Assembly: GCA_014156375.1 (NCBI GenBank)
Contig: RQJH01000005.1
Location: 479,838 to 543,837, forward strand
Reading direction: 5' to 3'
Source of the DNA: Enterobacteriaceae bacterium 89
Lineage (GTDB): Bacteria; Pseudomonadota; Gammaproteobacteria; Enterobacterales; Enterobacteriaceae
Length of the DNA stretch: 64,000 bases
Below are positions 10,291 to 20,063 of this stretch, in pieces. Below the pieces are notes generated by a model. It was given only the letters and a program-made list of their open reading frames with translations. It was not told the origin of the DNA and made no database searches. The position numbers were made by a program, and so were the translations under genes. The first letter of the stretch is position 1; each line of letters begins with the position of its first letter.

Positions 10291-12125
10291 CTATGGAAGC
10301 GTTGTTACTGGAAGCGGCACAGCAGAAGCTGCTGCGTCCGCTGGATGTGCAGTTTGCGCTGATGGTCGCCGAGCGTGCGCATCCGGCCGTTCAACTCGTG
10401 GCCGCGCTCCTCAGCCGCGATAGTGGGGAAGGCCACGTCTGCCTGCCGCTGGCACAGCTTCAGGCAGAGGAGCAGGCAAGCGGGCGGGCTCAGGCTCTGT
10501 GGCAGCAGATTTTTGCCCTGGCCGGGCCGATGGACGCAGTAGAGACGCATCTGCTGGCTTCCCCGGCGGTTAGCGATGGCAGCATTGCCACACCGCTGGT
10601 GCTGAGCGACGGGCGTCTGTACCTCAACCGCATGTGGCACAACGAATTAGCGATTGCCCAATTCTTTACTCACAGCGGGCCTGTGGCTGAAGACCAGCAG
10701 CCACAAATAGCGGCCGCGCTGGCGGCGCTGTTTCCCCCTTCGGCAGAGACGGACTGGCAGAAAGTGGCCGCTGCCGTGGCTTTAACTCGCCGTATTTCCG
10801 TTATTTCCGGCGGGCCGGGAACAGGGAAAACCACCACCGTAGCGAAACTGCTGGCCGCATTAATCCAGACCAACGAATCACCGAAATGCCGGATTCGGCT
10901 GGCCGCTCCGACGGGGAAAGCGGCGGCGCGTCTGACGGAATCTCTGGGAGCTGCACTGCGTCAACTGCCGCTCACTGAGGAACAAAAATCGCTGCTGCCT
11001 GCGGAAGCAGGAACGCTGCATCGTTTGCTGGGTGCACAGCCGGGCAGCCAGCGTCTGCGCTATCACGCAGGAAACCCGCTGCATCTTGACGTGCTGGTGG
11101 TCGATGAAGCGTCAATGATTGACCTGCCGATGATGGCGCGCCTGATTGCGGCGCTGCCCGCACATGCGAGGGTGATTTTCCTGGGCGACCGCGACCAGCT
11201 TGCTTCGGTGGAGGCGGGTGCGGTGTTGGGTGACGTCTGTGCGTGGGTGAATGCAGGCTATACGCCTGAACGTGCCCGACAGCTTAGCCAACTGACCGGA
11301 TATCCGCTGCCAGCCGGAGAAGGCACTCAGGCCGGAGCGCTGCGCGACAGCCTGTGCTTGCTACAAAAGAGCTATCGTTTCAACAGTGAATCCGGTATCG
11401 GACAGCTGGCGAAAGCGGTCAATGGCGGCGATGCAAAAATGATGAAAAGCGTGCTGGCTCAATCCTATACCGATATTGAGCTCAAGCCGTTACGCACCTC
11501 CGCAGAGTACGAGGTTATGCTGGAGGACGCGTTTCAGGGCTATGCCGGTTATCTTGATCTGCTGAAAGCTCGCGCGGAACCGGCGGAGATTCTGGAGGCT
11601 TTTGATCGCTATCAGCTGCTTTGCGCTCTTCGTGAAGGGCCCTATGGCGTCAGCGGTCTGAATGAGCAGCTTGAGCAGATGCTGGCACGTAAGCGGCGGA
11701 TCTTACCTTCCCGCCATTCCCGCTGGTACGAAGGGCGGCCGGTGATGATTGCCCGTAACGACAGCACGCTTGGGCTGTTTAACGGCGATATCGGTATCGC
11801 GCTCGACCGGGGCAACGGGCTGCGCGTCTGGTTTCCGATGCCAGACGGCACGCTGAAATCTGTTCAGCCGAACCGCCTGCCGGAGCATGACACCGCCTGG
11901 GCGATGACGGTGCATAAGTCTCAGGGTTCTGAGTTCAACCACGCGGCGTTAATCCTGCCTTCGCAGAGCCTGCCGCTGGTGACCCGGGAGCTGGTGTATA
12001 CCGCCATCACCCGCGCCAAAAAGCAGCTGTCGATGTATGCCGATGAAAGCATTCTGGCGAAGGCGATAACGATCAGGACCGAGCGCCGCAGCGGCCTTGC
12101 GGAGCTGTTTGCCCGGATGGGGTAA
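10287..12125 (+). CDS. recD: exodeoxyribonuclease V subunit alpha (RecD)
   Basis: RecD is the 5'-to-3' SF1 helicase of RecBCD. This copy has 612 residues against 608 in E. coli. Walker A is seen as G-G-P-G-T-G-K-T-T with Lys181, followed by the DEASM motif II and the C-terminal T-V-H-K-S-Q-G-S-E motif. The start overlaps the last four bases of recB (ATGA). A second in-frame ATG lies two codons later (10293), so the exact first residue is uncertain. The gene is followed by a paired palindromic (BIME-like) element and then the oppositely oriented argA. Confidence 0.97.
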   Translation: MTMEALLLEAAQQKLLRPLDVQFALMVAERAHPAVQLVAALLSRDSGEGHVCLPLAQLQAEEQASGRAQALWQQIFALAGPMDAVETHLLASPAVSDGSIATPLVLSDGRLYLNRMWHNELAIAQFFTHSGPVAEDQQPQIAAALAALFPPSAETDWQKVAAAVALTRRISVISGGPGTGKTTTVAKLLAALIQTNESPKCRIRLAAPTGKAAARLTESLGAALRQLPLTEEQKSLLPAEAGTLHRLLGAQPGSQRLRYHAGNPLHLDVLVVDEASMIDLPMMARLIAALPAHARVIFLGDRDQLASVEAGAVLGDVCAWVNAGYTPERARQLSQLTGYPLPAGEGTQAGALRDSLCLLQKSYRFNSESGIGQLAKAVNGGDAKMMKSVLAQSYTDIELKPLRTSAEYEVMLEDAFQGYAGYLDLLKARAEPAEILEAFDRYQLLCALREGPYGVSGLNEQLEQMLARKRRILPSRHSRWYEGRPVMIARNDSTLGLFNGDIGIALDRGNGLRVWFPMPDGTLKSVQPNRLPEHDTAWAMTVHKSQGSEFNHAALILPSQSLPLVTRELVYTAITRAKKQLSMYADESILAKAITIRTERRSGLAELFARMG

Positions 12126-12137
12126 AATGGTTCGGTT

Positions 12138-12218
12138 TTGTAGGCCTGATAAGGTGAAACCGCATCAGGCAATTATTACATCACATTGCCCGATGCGCTG
12201 CGCTTATCGGGCCTACAA
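12138..12218. repeat. REP/BIME-type palindromic pair between recD and argA
   Basis: Two inverted copies of a REP-like unit: 12139-12170 (begins TGTAGGCCTGATAAG) and its mirror 12188-12218 (ends TTATCGGGCCTACAA). They are separated by a short AT-rich spacer, the classic arrangement of a bacterial interspersed mosaic element. It lies between the convergent recD and argA, a typical place for such elements, where they can stabilise 3' ends or bind gyrase. Confidence 0.8.
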
Positions 12219-12251
12219 CGTCAGGATCCGCGACGGTTATGTCGGCCTGAT

Positions 12252-13583
12252 TCAGCCTAAATCCGCCATCAACACCTTTGACCGCCGCTGATAGTTGTAC
12301 ATCTCCTTTTTGCTCTCAGGCAACAGATCCACTTCTACCGGCGTAAATCCGCGCTCCTGGAACCAGTGGATGCTGCGGGTGGTCAGCACGAACAGCTTGC
12401 TGAGCCCCATCTGCTTTGCCTGAGTCGCTATGCGTTCCAGCAACACTTCACCACGCGAAGAGCTACGGTAATCCGGATGGACCGCCACGCAGGCCATCTC
12501 GCCGATGCGCTCTTCCGGGAACGGATAAAGCGCCGCGCAGGCGATGGTGGTGTTATCGCGCTGGATCACGGTGAACTTGTCGATCTCCATCTCCAGCTGT
12601 TCGCGTGAGCGGCGCACCAGAATGCCCTGTTGCTCCAGCGGTTCAATGAGTTCAAGGATGCCGCCGATGTCATTGATGGTGGCGCGGCGGATCTGTTCGG
12701 CGCTCTCCATCACGATTTGCGTGCCGATACCGTCGCGTGAGAACAGCTCCTGCAGCAACGCACCGTTTTCCTGATAGCTGATTAAGTGACAACGACGCAC
12801 GCCGCTGCGGCAGGCTTTTACCGCTCCACGCAGGAAACGTACCGTGCCGGAGTTATAGTCGCCTTCCTCTTCCAGCGTTTCCACACGGGCCTGAGCTTCG
12901 TTGGGGAACAATTCTGAGACGATCTCGCCATGTTTATCGTAGACCCCTTGCGATGAGCAGAAACCGATCATCTTTTCGGCTTTCAGCTTCACCGCGAGCT
13001 GAGTGGCGATCTCTTCTGAGGTCAGATTGAAGCTTTCGCCGGTGACGGAAACCGCTACCGGCCCCATCAGCACAATCGCGCCGTTGTCGAGCTGACGATG
13101 AATGGCTTCTTCGTCGATACGGCGGATGCGACCGCTGTGGCAATAATCGATGCCGTCATCGACGCCAAGCGGCTGAGCGATGATGAAGTTACCGCTGACC
13201 ACGTTGATATGCGCGCCCTGCAATGGAGTATTGTTGAGGCTCATCGACAAACGCGCGGTGATATCCAGCTGCAGCATTCCGGCGGCCTGCTTAACCAGAT
13301 CCAGCGTTTTGGCATCGGTGACGCGGGTGTGCTTGTGGTAGATCGGCTCGTGATGATGTTCCGCCAGGTTGGCATCGATCTGCGGACGTGCGCCATACAC
13401 CAGCACCAGGCGAATACCCAGACTGTGAAGCAGACCTATATCATTGACTATGCTTGAGAAATTCTCATGCTCTATGGCTTCCCCACCGAGCATAATGACA
13501 AACGTCTTCCCGCGGTGGGCGTTAATGTAAGGGACAGAATGACGAAATCCTTCAACCAGCTCGGTTCTACGTTCCTTCACCAC
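12252..13583 (-). CDS. argA: N-acetylglutamate synthase (ArgA)
   Basis: ArgA catalyses the first committed step of arginine synthesis: acetyl-CoA plus glutamate to N-acetylglutamate. The 443-residue length matches E. coli. Residues about 1-280 form the amino-acid-kinase-like domain that carries arginine feedback inhibition. The rest is a GNAT acetyltransferase domain, with the acetyl-CoA-binding region near [14 protein letters not shown]. Candidate ARG boxes lie directly upstream, so ArgR repression is expected. It faces recD and has its own promoter region. Confidence 0.97.
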   Translation of the reverse strand: MVKERRTELVEGFRHSVPYINAHRGKTFVIMLGGEAIEHENFSSIVNDIGLLHSLGIRLVLVYGARPQIDANLAEHHHEPIYHKHTRVTDAKTLDLVKQAAGMLQLDITARLSMSLNNTPLQGAHINVVSGNFIIAQPLGVDDGIDYCHSGRIRRIDEEAIHRQLDNGAIVLMGPVAVSVTGESFNLTSEEIATQLAVKLKAEKMIGFCSSQGVYDKHGEIVSELFPNEAQARVETLEEEGDYNSGTVRFLRGAVKACRSGVRRCHLISYQENGALLQELFSRDGIGTQIVMESAEQIRRATINDIGGILELIEPLEQQGILVRRSREQLEMEIDKFTVIQRDNTTIACAALYPFPEERIGEMACVAVHPDYRSSSRGEVLLERIATQAKQMGLSKLFVLTTRSIHWFQERGFTPVEVDLLPESKKEMYNYQRRSKVLMADLG

Positions 13584-13595
13584 GGCACAACCCTC

Positions 13596-13635
13596 ATTGC
13601 ATGATTATTCGTAATAACTGTATTTTTATTCTCTT
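13596..13635 (-). promoter_or_regulatory. tandem ARG boxes upstream of argA
   Basis: Read on the minus strand, two adjacent imperfect palindromes resemble the ArgR consensus (TGAAT-4N-ATTCA type). One spans about 13617-13635 (GAGAATAAAAATACA) and the other about 13596-13613 (ACGAATAATCATGCAA), in the paired spacing typical of ArgR hexamer sites. They start about 13 bp from the argA start codon, a position suited to repression by arginine-bound ArgR. Confidence 0.65.
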
Positions 13636-13811
13636 TTTGCGGCGAGTGCAAGCAGCAATTTCACCGAAATCAGGAACTAAGTTAGTAAAAAAAGCGTAGG
13701 AATAAGGAATGTTTACCCTTTTATAGATGACAGTTTATGCGCCTTTGGTTAAAGTTTTCGGTCAAACAGGTCGTTTAAATAGTGAATTCGAATTTTTTGC
13801 ACGGGATAGGC

Positions 13812-15065
13812 ATGTCTGGAAGTGAGTCAGGATTAAGCCGCCGCCGCTTGTTAAAAGGGGCAGGAGCGATGTGGTTACTTAGCGTAAGCCAGATGGGTCT
13901 GGCTGCCGTAAGCCAGGTAGTGGCGGTCCGCGTGTGGCCGTCGTCAACCTATACCCGCGTGACGGTGGAATCCAGCCAGGTGCTGAAATACAAGCAGTTT
14001 GCGCTGAGCAACCCGGAAAGGGTGGTGGTGGATATCGAAGGTGTGAACCTGAATTCCGTGCTGAAAGGCATGGGTACGCAGATTCGCGATGACGATCCTT
14101 TTATCAAATCCGCTCGCGTTGGGCAGTTCGATCCGCAAACCGTGCGCATGGTGTTTGAACTTAAACAGAATGTGAAGCCGCAGCTCTTTGCTCTGGCTCC
14201 CGTTGCCGGTTTTAAAGAGCGCCTGGTGATGGATCTTTATCCTTCCTCGGCGACGGAAGTTCAGGATCCGCTGCTCGCACTGCTCGAGGATTACAACAAA
14301 GGCGATCTGGAAAAACAGGTGCCGCCAGCGCAAAGTGGTCCGCAGCCGGGCAAGGCTGGGCGTGACAGACCGATCGTCATCATGCTCGATCCCGGGCACG
14401 GCGGCGAAGATCCGGGGGCTATCGGCAAATATAAGACCCGTGAAAAAGACGTGGTGTTGCAGATTGCCCGACGCCTGCGCGCGCTAATCGAAAAAGAAGG
14501 CAACATGAAGGTCTTTATGACCCGTAATGAGGATGTCTTCATTCCGCTGAAGGTGCGGGTGGCGAAAGCGCAGAAACAGCGTGCGGATCTGTTCGTTTCC
14601 ATTCACGCCGATGCGTTTACCAGCCGTCAACCGAGTGGTTCATCCGTCTTTGCTTTATCCACCAAAGGAGCCACCAGTACCGCGGCGAAATACCTGGCAC
14701 AAACCCAGAACGCCTCGGATTTGATTGGTGGGGTGAGCAAAAGCGGCGACCGTTACGTCGACCACACCATGTTCGATATGGTGCAGTCGCTGACCATCAA
14801 CGATAGCCTGAAGTTTGGTAAAGCGGTGCTTGGCAAACTCGGCAAAATCAATAATCTGCATAAAAACAGCGTGGAGCAGGCCGGGTTCGCGGTATTGAAA
14901 GCGCCGGATATTCCTTCCATTCTGGTGGAAACCGCCTTTATCAGTAACGTGGAAGAAGAGCGTAAGCTGAAAACGGCGACCTTCCAGCAGGAAGTGGCGG
15001 AGTCGATTCTGGCCGGGATCAAAGCCTACTTTGCCGATGGCGCGACGCTGGCACGAAGAAGCTAG
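13812..15065 (+). CDS. amiC: N-acetylmuramoyl-L-alanine amidase C (AmiC)
   Basis: AmiC is a Tat-exported, septum-targeted zinc amidase that splits daughter-cell peptidoglycan. I chose the ATG at 13812 (417 residues, the E. coli length) over the in-frame ATG 30 bp upstream, because it is preceded by GGGATAGG and gives the E. coli N-terminus. The twin-arginine signal S-R-R-R-L-L-K is followed by a hydrophobic stretch. An AMIN domain (about residues 35-140) precedes the amidase_3 domain, which starts at the D-P-G-H-G-G-E zinc motif. It ends in a strong intrinsic terminator. Confidence 0.96.
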   Translation: MSGSESGLSRRRLLKGAGAMWLLSVSQMGLAAVSQVVAVRVWPSSTYTRVTVESSQVLKYKQFALSNPERVVVDIEGVNLNSVLKGMGTQIRDDDPFIKSARVGQFDPQTVRMVFELKQNVKPQLFALAPVAGFKERLVMDLYPSSATEVQDPLLALLEDYNKGDLEKQVPPAQSGPQPGKAGRDRPIVIMLDPGHGGEDPGAIGKYKTREKDVVLQIARRLRALIEKEGNMKVFMTRNEDVFIPLKVRVAKAQKQRADLFVSIHADAFTSRQPSGSSVFALSTKGATSTAAKYLAQTQNASDLIGGVSKSGDRYVDHTMFDMVQSLTINDSLKFGKAVLGKLGKINNLHKNSVEQAGFAVLKAPDIPSILVETAFISNVEEERKLKTATFQQEVAESILAGIKAYFADGATLARRS

Positions 15066-15081
15066 AAGAGTGACGAAAGGA

Positions 15082-15107
15082 ATGACGCTGAAAGGCGTCA
15101 TTTTTTT
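15082..15107 (+). terminator. intrinsic terminator of amiC
   Basis: ATGACGC(T) and its complement GCGTCAT flank a short loop and are followed by seven T residues, starting 17 bp after the amiC stop codon. Confidence 0.9.
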
Positions 15108-15140
15108 GGCAATTTTAGGGGATTAGCGAATTTCAGATAC

Positions 15141-15165
15141 AAAAAAACACCCGTTAAGGTGCTTG
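15141..15165 (-). terminator. intrinsic terminator of the metZWV tRNA operon
   Basis: On the minus strand GCACC-TTAAC-GGGTG is followed by a run of seven T residues. It lies 15 bp after the 3' end of the last tRNA gene. Confidence 0.8.
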
Positions 15166-15179
15166 TTGTTTTAGAAAGT

Positions 15180-15256
<77 letters not shown>

Positions 15257-15306
15257 TCCGTCTGTTTATCCTTCTGGCGGATAAACCTTTCTCTTCAATT
15301 TGTAGT

Positions 15307-15383
<77 letters not shown>

Positions 15384-15433
15384 TCCGTCTGCTTACCCTT
15401 CCATCGGGTAAACCTTTTTCTACAAATTTTAAT

Positions 15434-15510
<77 letters not shown>

Positions 15511-15523
15511 TCCGTGGATGCGC

Positions 15524-15551
15524 ACTATACGCTGCTCGCATTTTCATGCAA
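15524..15551 (-). promoter_or_regulatory. promoter of the metZWV initiator tRNA operon
   Basis: On the minus strand TTGCAT (15546-15551) and TATAGT (15524-15529) are separated by 16 bp. They are followed by a GC-rich GCGC discriminator just before the first tRNA. A GC-rich discriminator is the known signature of stringently controlled stable-RNA promoters, which would link the operon to relA in this window. Confidence 0.65.
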
Positions 15552-15719
15552 CCCTTTTTTTACAGGAACTGTTTGATTTCCTGCACGGGTGGGTAAAAAC
15601 AGCGCGTATTGACCGTTTTTTGTGCTGAATTTAGCGTCTGGCACGTTATCACATTTCAATACCCCTGGCGGTTTGTTATCTTCATCACGCACTCAGGCTG
15701 TAAAAGAAGACGAGAGATG

Positions 15720-16817
15720 ATGAAAGGACGTTGGGCAAAATATCTGGCGACGGGAGCAATGATGGCACTGCTTGCCGCCTGTTCCTCCAAACCGACCGAT
15801 CGCGGTCAGCAGTACAGCGACGGCAAACTGAATCAGCCGTTTTCCCTGGTGAACCAGCCGGATGCGGTGGGCGCGCCAATTAATGGCGGCGACTTCGCCC
15901 AACAGGTTAATGAAATACGTAACGCCTCGCCGCGCCTTTATGGCAACCAGAGCGGGGTGTTCAGCGCGGTGCAGCAGTGGTTGCAGTCCGGCGGCGATAC
16001 CCGAACCCTGAAGCAGTACGGGCTTGATGCCTGGCAGATGCAGGGCGCAGATAACTACGGTAACGTGCAGTTTACCGGCTACTACACTCCGGTGGTTGAA
16101 GCACGCCACACGCGCCAGGGCGCATTCCAGTATCCAATCTACCGCATGCCGCCTAAGCGCGGTCGCCTGCCTTCCCGTGCAGAAATCTACGCCGGAGCGC
16201 TAAGCGATAACTACGTGCTGGCCTACAGTAACTCCCTGATGGATAACTTCATCATGGACGTGCAGGGCAGCGGCTATATCGACTTTGGCGACGGCTCACC
16301 GCTGAACTTCTTTAGCTACGCCGGGAAAAACGGCTGGGCCTATAAGAGCATCGGCAAAGTGCTGGTCGATCGCGGCGAGTACAAAAAAGAAGATATGTCG
16401 ATGCAGGTGATCCGCCACTGGGGCGAAACCCACAGCGAAGCAGAAGTGCGGGCGCTGCTGGAAGAAAACCAGTCGTTCGTGTTCTTTAAACCACAGTCCT
16501 TTGCGCCTGTGAAAGGCGCGAGCGCCGTACCGCTGATTGGGCGTGCCTCCGTGGCCTCTGACCGCAGCATTATCCCACCGGGTACTACGCTGCTGGCTGA
16601 AGTGCCGCTGCTGGATAACAACGGTAAATTCAACGGTCAGTATGAACTGCGCCTGATGGTCGCGCTGGACGTCGGTGGCGCAATTAAGGGTCAGCACTTC
16701 GACATCTATCAGGGTATTGGTCCGGATGCCGGACACCGTGCGGGCTGGTACAATCACTATGGCCGCGTCTGGGTGCTGCGTAACGCGCCGGGTGCAGGCA
16801 ATGTGTTTAGCGGTTAA
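15720..16817 (+). CDS. mltA: membrane-bound lytic murein transglycosylase A (MltA)
   Basis: MltA is an outer-membrane lipoprotein that cleaves peptidoglycan glycan strands to 1,6-anhydromuropeptides. The start at 15720 gives 365 residues, the E. coli length, and the same Met-Lys-Gly-Arg-Trp N-terminus; the open frame extends further upstream but without homology. The lipobox L-L-A-A-C places the acylated Cys at 21. The MltA barrel domain (about 100-260) is followed by the 3D domain, with its aspartates visible in V-A-L-D-V-G-G and G-Q-H-F-D-I-Y. It is divergent from the fMet tRNA operon. Confidence 0.95.
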   Translation: MKGRWAKYLATGAMMALLAACSSKPTDRGQQYSDGKLNQPFSLVNQPDAVGAPINGGDFAQQVNEIRNASPRLYGNQSGVFSAVQQWLQSGGDTRTLKQYGLDAWQMQGADNYGNVQFTGYYTPVVEARHTRQGAFQYPIYRMPPKRGRLPSRAEIYAGALSDNYVLAYSNSLMDNFIMDVQGSGYIDFGDGSPLNFFSYAGKNGWAYKSIGKVLVDRGEYKKEDMSMQVIRHWGETHSEAEVRALLEENQSFVFFKPQSFAPVKGASAVPLIGRASVASDRSIIPPGTTLLAEVPLLDNNGKFNGQYELRLMVALDVGGAIKGQHFDIYQGIGPDAGHRAGWYNHYGRVWVLRNAPGAGNVFSG

Positions 16818-16836
16818 TAACGTCGTTTGAGGTTTT

Positions 16837-17643
16837 ATGTCAGCAGTTCTTAGCGACGCCTGGCGCCAGCGGTTTGGCGGCACGGCGCGTTTATATGGTG
16901 AAAAAGCGTTGCAGCTGTTTGCCGATGCGCACGTCTGCGTTGTCGGTATTGGCGGAGTCGGGTCGTGGGCGGCGGAAGCGCTGGCTCGTACCGGTATCGG
17001 TGCGATTACGCTTATCGATATGGATGATGTCTGCGTTACCAACACCAACCGTCAGGTCCATGCGCTCGGCGGCAACGTCGGGCTGGCGAAAGCGGAAGTG
17101 ATGGCGGAACGTATCCGCCTCATTAACCCGGAATGCCGGGTGACGGTGATCGACGACTTCGTGACTCCAGACAATGTGGCTGAATATCTGGGAACTGGAT
17201 TCAGCTACGTGATTGACGCTATCGACAGCGTGCGGCCAAAAGCGGCGCTGATTTCGTACTGCCGCCGCTTCAAAGTGCCGCTGGTGACAACCGGCGGGGC
17301 GGGCGGACAAATCGATCCCACGCAGATCCAGGTCGCCGATCTGGCGAAAACCATTCAGGATCCGCTGGCGGCGAAGCTGCGCGAGCGGCTGAAAAGTGAT
17401 TTTGGGGTAGTGAAAAACGGCAAAGGGAAGCTCGGTGTCGACTGCGTGTTTTCGACGGAAGCGCTGATGTATCCGCAGTCTGACGGCTCGGTTTGTGCGA
17501 TGAAAAGCACGGCGGAAGGGCCAAAGAGAATGGACTGTGCGTCAGGCTTTGGTGCGGCAACGATGGTCACCGCAACCTTTGGTTTTGTTGCGGTATCCCA
17601 TGCGCTGAAAAAGATGATGGCGAAGGCAGAACGCCAGGCTTAA
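16837..17643 (+). CDS. tcdA: tRNA threonylcarbamoyladenosine dehydratase (TcdA/CsdL)
   Basis: A 268-residue E1-like (ThiF/MoeB superfamily) enzyme that uses ATP to cyclise t6A37 of tRNAs to ct6A. The nucleotide-binding G-I-G-G-V-G-S-W motif lies at about residues 34-41, and a [11 protein letters not shown] segment follows, as in the family. It converges with csdE, sharing its last four bases with the csdE stop on the other strand. In E. coli CsdA and CsdE provide the sulfur-relay partners of TcdA, so this gene trio is functionally linked. Confidence 0.95.
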   Translation: MSAVLSDAWRQRFGGTARLYGEKALQLFADAHVCVVGIGGVGSWAAEALARTGIGAITLIDMDDVCVTNTNRQVHALGGNVGLAKAEVMAERIRLINPECRVTVIDDFVTPDNVAEYLGTGFSYVIDAIDSVRPKAALISYCRRFKVPLVTTGGAGGQIDPTQIQVADLAKTIQDPLAAKLRERLKSDFGVVKNGKGKLGVDCVFSTEALMYPQSDGSVCAMKSTAEGPKRMDCASGFGAATMVTATFGFVAVSHALKKMMAKAERQA

Positions 17644-18083
17644 GCCTTCCGCGCGGCGGCGAGTACCGCGTCGCGCAGGGCGTTCAGCCCCTGATTGCGG
17701 GAAGCGCTGAGCTGCGCGCGAAGCCCGAGTTCATCAAATAAAGCGAGCGGATCCTGGCTTAAGAGCTGATCCGCGCGTTTTCCCTCCACGGCGGTTAGCA
17801 GAACGGCCAGTAATCCCCGAACGATCCGGCCTTCACTGTCGCCGTAGAAATGCAGCGTACCCTGGGCTGAGTGAGTGGCCCCCAGCCAGACGCGGTTTTC
17901 GCATCCGGCAATTTCATGGGCCTGCTGTTTCAGATCGTCGGCCAGCGCCGGGAGCTGTTTCCCCAGCAGGATCAGCTGACGGTACTTATCTTCCCACTGG
18001 TTCAGTGGGGTAAAAATCTGCCGTAAGGTTTCTTCCGTTACGGTTGTGCCGAACGGGTGTCCGGCAAGGGCTGGGCTCGTCAT
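17640..18083 (-). CDS. csdE: cysteine desulfurase sulfur acceptor subunit CsdE
   Basis: CsdE is a 147-residue SufE-family protein that takes persulfide sulfur from CsdA and relays it, in E. coli towards TcdA. The acceptor cysteine is Cys61 in the A-G-C-E-N-R-V context, the same number as in E. coli. Its start codon directly abuts the csdA stop with no intervening base, indicating coupled translation from a csdA-csdE mRNA. Confidence 0.95.
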   Translation of the reverse strand: MTSPALAGHPFGTTVTEETLRQIFTPLNQWEDKYRQLILLGKQLPALADDLKQQAHEIAGCENRVWLGATHSAQGTLHFYGDSEGRIVRGLLAVLLTAVEGKRADQLLSQDPLALFDELGLRAQLSASRNQGLNALRDAVLAAARKA

Positions 18084-19289
18084 TTAATCCACCAGTAATT
18101 CAAGGGCGCGATCCACGGCGCTAACCAGCGCGTGAACGTCTTCCTGAGTATTATACGGGGCAAATGAGGCCCGCAGGGTTCCGCTGACGCCAAGCGCACT
18201 CAATAGCGGCTGCGCGCAGTGCTGTCCGGCACGCAGCGCAATGCCGTATTCCGCCAGCAGCGTGACCATATCGCTGTGATGAACGCCTGCAAAATCAAAG
18301 GCCAGCAGGCTGGAGTCCTGACAGCGGAAGGAGCGGAAACCCGGGCGTTTTGCCAGCTCAACTTCCGCAAGCGTTGCCAGCCCCCGGCTCCAGGTTTCCG
18401 CCTGGGCAATGTCGGTTTCGCTCAGCCATTCCAGCGCAGCGCTCAGGCCGATCGCCCCCGCCACGTTCGGCGTGCCAGCCTCCAGACGATAGGGAACCGG
18501 TTGGGTTTTAAAGCCCTCGAAGGTCACCTCGGTGATCATCTTGCCGCCGCCAAGCCATGGCGACATCTGATCCAGTAATTCAGCTTTGCCGTAAAGCGCG
18601 CCGATCCCGGTTGGGCCGTAAAGTTTGTGTCCGGAAAAAGCGTAAAAGTCGATATCCAGCGCCTGAACGTCAGCGGGGAAATGCACCACGCCCTGTGCGC
18701 CATCCACCATCACCACCATGTTGGCGGCGTGGGCGAGTTCGATGGCTCGGGCCAGATCCGGACAGCCGCCCGTGACGTTCGACATCTGCCCCAGAGCCAG
18801 AATGCGGCTGCGTGACGTTATCAGTGAGGAAAGCTGTTCTACGTCAGGCAGACGATCTTTTCCAAGAGGGAGTTTAACGATGCGGGCACCCGTTTGCTCC
18901 GCGACCATCAGCCATGGCACCAGATTGGCGTGGTGCTCAGCCTCGCTGACGATAATCTCATCGCCAGCCTTCAGGCGTGGACGGGCCCAGGACTGCGCCA
19001 CCATATTGATGGCTTCCGTGGTGCCGCGCGTCCAGACGATATCTTTGCCGTCGGGTGCGTTAATCAATGCTGCCACCTGCTCGCGCGCTGCTTCATATCG
19101 CGCCGTTAATTTCTGCGCGGCGGCAAACTGGCTGCGGTGCACATTTCCCGCACTCAGGCTGTAAAACTGCTGGGTAGCGTCGATAACTGCCTGCGGTTTC
19201 AGCGCGGTGGCGGCGCTGTCGAGATACACCCCGGCATCGCTCAGCGCCGGAAACTGGGCGCGAAACTGCGCCGGGTTGAATGCGTTCAT
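18084..19289 (-). CDS. csdA: cysteine desulfurase CsdA
   Basis: CsdA is a PLP-dependent class V aminotransferase-fold enzyme that removes sulfur from cysteine as a persulfide. I start it at 19289 (Met-Asn-Ala-Phe, 401 residues as in E. coli); the open frame continues 70 codons upstream without homology. The PLP lysine is in S-G-H-K-L-Y-G and the catalytic cysteine in R-A-G-Q-H-C-A-Q near residue 358. It forms an operon with csdE and supplies sulfur for ct6A-related and possibly Fe-S chemistry. Confidence 0.96.
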   Translation of the reverse strand: MNAFNPAQFRAQFPALSDAGVYLDSAATALKPQAVIDATQQFYSLSAGNVHRSQFAAAQKLTARYEAAREQVAALINAPDGKDIVWTRGTTEAINMVAQSWARPRLKAGDEIIVSEAEHHANLVPWLMVAEQTGARIVKLPLGKDRLPDVEQLSSLITSRSRILALGQMSNVTGGCPDLARAIELAHAANMVVMVDGAQGVVHFPADVQALDIDFYAFSGHKLYGPTGIGALYGKAELLDQMSPWLGGGKMITEVTFEGFKTQPVPYRLEAGTPNVAGAIGLSAALEWLSETDIAQAETWSRGLATLAEVELAKRPGFRSFRCQDSSLLAFDFAGVHHSDMVTLLAEYGIALRAGQHCAQPLLSALGVSGTLRASFAPYNTQEDVHALVSAVDRALELLVD

Positions 19290-19480
19290 GGTTTTCCTCA
19301 TTCCAGTGCGGCGATCGTCGCGCAATTTGGGCTGCAGGGCAAGGGGAGAGCGGGCCATCGGAATTGTCCTGTATTTCTGGCAGGATGCGAGCAGTGCGTT
19401 ATGCTGTTTTATGTTAGGCAATTGTTTAAGCCTTTTACATGACGTAATAAAACCAGCATGAATTGCTAAAGGAGAAGAAG

Positions 19481-19708
19481 ATGAAAAAGACTGCCGCACT
19501 GATTTCAGCCTGTATGCTGACTTTTGCTCTGAGCGCCTGTTCCGGTCCGAATTATGTTCTGCACACCACGGATGGACGAACCATTATCTCTGAAGGGAAA
19601 CCGCAGACCGACAGTGATACCGGGATGATTTCGTATAAAGATGCCAACGGCAACAAGCAGCAAATTAACCGCAGCGACGTGAGAGAAATGGTCGAGATGG
19701 ACAAGTAG
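19481..19708 (+). CDS. ygdI: small lipoprotein YgdI (DUF903 family)
   Basis: A 75-residue lipoprotein of unknown function. The start at 19481 has AAGGAGAAGAAG ahead of it and gives the E. coli N-terminus; a TTG 18 bp upstream also opens the frame but is less likely. The signal peptide ends in L-S-A-C with the lipidated Cys at 20. A DUF903 SH3-like domain follows (Y-V-L-H-T-T-D-G-R-T). It converges with the sRNA gene gcvB, whose terminator lies 17 bp beyond the stop codon. Confidence 0.93.
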   Translation: MKKTAALISACMLTFALSACSGPNYVLHTTDGRTIISEGKPQTDSDTGMISYKDANGNKQQINRSDVREMVEMDK

Positions 19709-19725
19709 CGGTTGATTTTGAAGCA

Positions 19726-19934
19726 AAAAAAAAAGCACCGCATTCGGCGGTGCTACATTGAATCACTATGGACAGACAGGGTAAATGTACAGGAAGTGAA
19801 AAGGGGGTAGCCTTGCTACCGTGGTCTGAACTCCAGACCAATTGCAAACACAACAACACAACATCACAACCGTAAGCCAAAAGCTCATCAGAACACGCAT
19901 TCCGAAAAAAGCTTCTCGTTCCGGCTCAGGAAGT
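19726..19934 (-). ncRNA. gcvB: Hfq-dependent small RNA GcvB
   Basis: On the minus strand this roughly 209-nt sequence begins ACTTCCTGAGCCGGAACGA and closely follows E. coli GcvB throughout. The GU-rich R1 seed, which pairs with many amino-acid transporter mRNAs, is intact at 19844-19870 (GTTGTGATGTTGTGTTGTTG and on). The transcript ends in the GCACCGCC-AATG-type hairpin followed by ten T residues (19725-19734). It is divergent from gcvA, whose product activates it when glycine is plentiful. Ends were assigned by comparison with the known RNA, not measured. Confidence 0.93.
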
Positions 19935-19940
19935 GCCGCC

Positions 19941-19969
19941 ACTATAGGTATTTGCTGGTAGAAGCTCAA
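19941..19969 (-). promoter_or_regulatory. gcvB promoter
   Basis: On the minus strand TTGAGC (19964-19969), a 17-bp spacer and TATAGT (19941-19946) place +1 at 19934, six bases after the -10. GcvA-binding sites are expected in the 130-bp AT-rich gcvA-gcvB intergenic region, but I could not delimit them by eye. Confidence 0.7.
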
Positions 19970-20063
19970 CGGACAAATTATAATGGCTCAGATAAAAAAA
20001 ACTAATAGGTTACATGATGTAATCTAATTGTTAAATGTAGTTAACATCTAAGCCAAAACAATC

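Noticed and set aside
13782..13811. Ten-codon upstream extension of amiC
   Set aside because: The ATG at 13812 has the ribosome-binding site and gives the standard Tat signal and family length.
15609..15719. Upstream extension of mltA
   Set aside because: It would bury the lipoprotein signal peptide 37 residues inside the protein; the start at 15720 restores it.
19290..19499. 70-codon upstream extension of csdA
   Set aside because: No homology to CsdA; it overlaps the ygdI start on the other strand.
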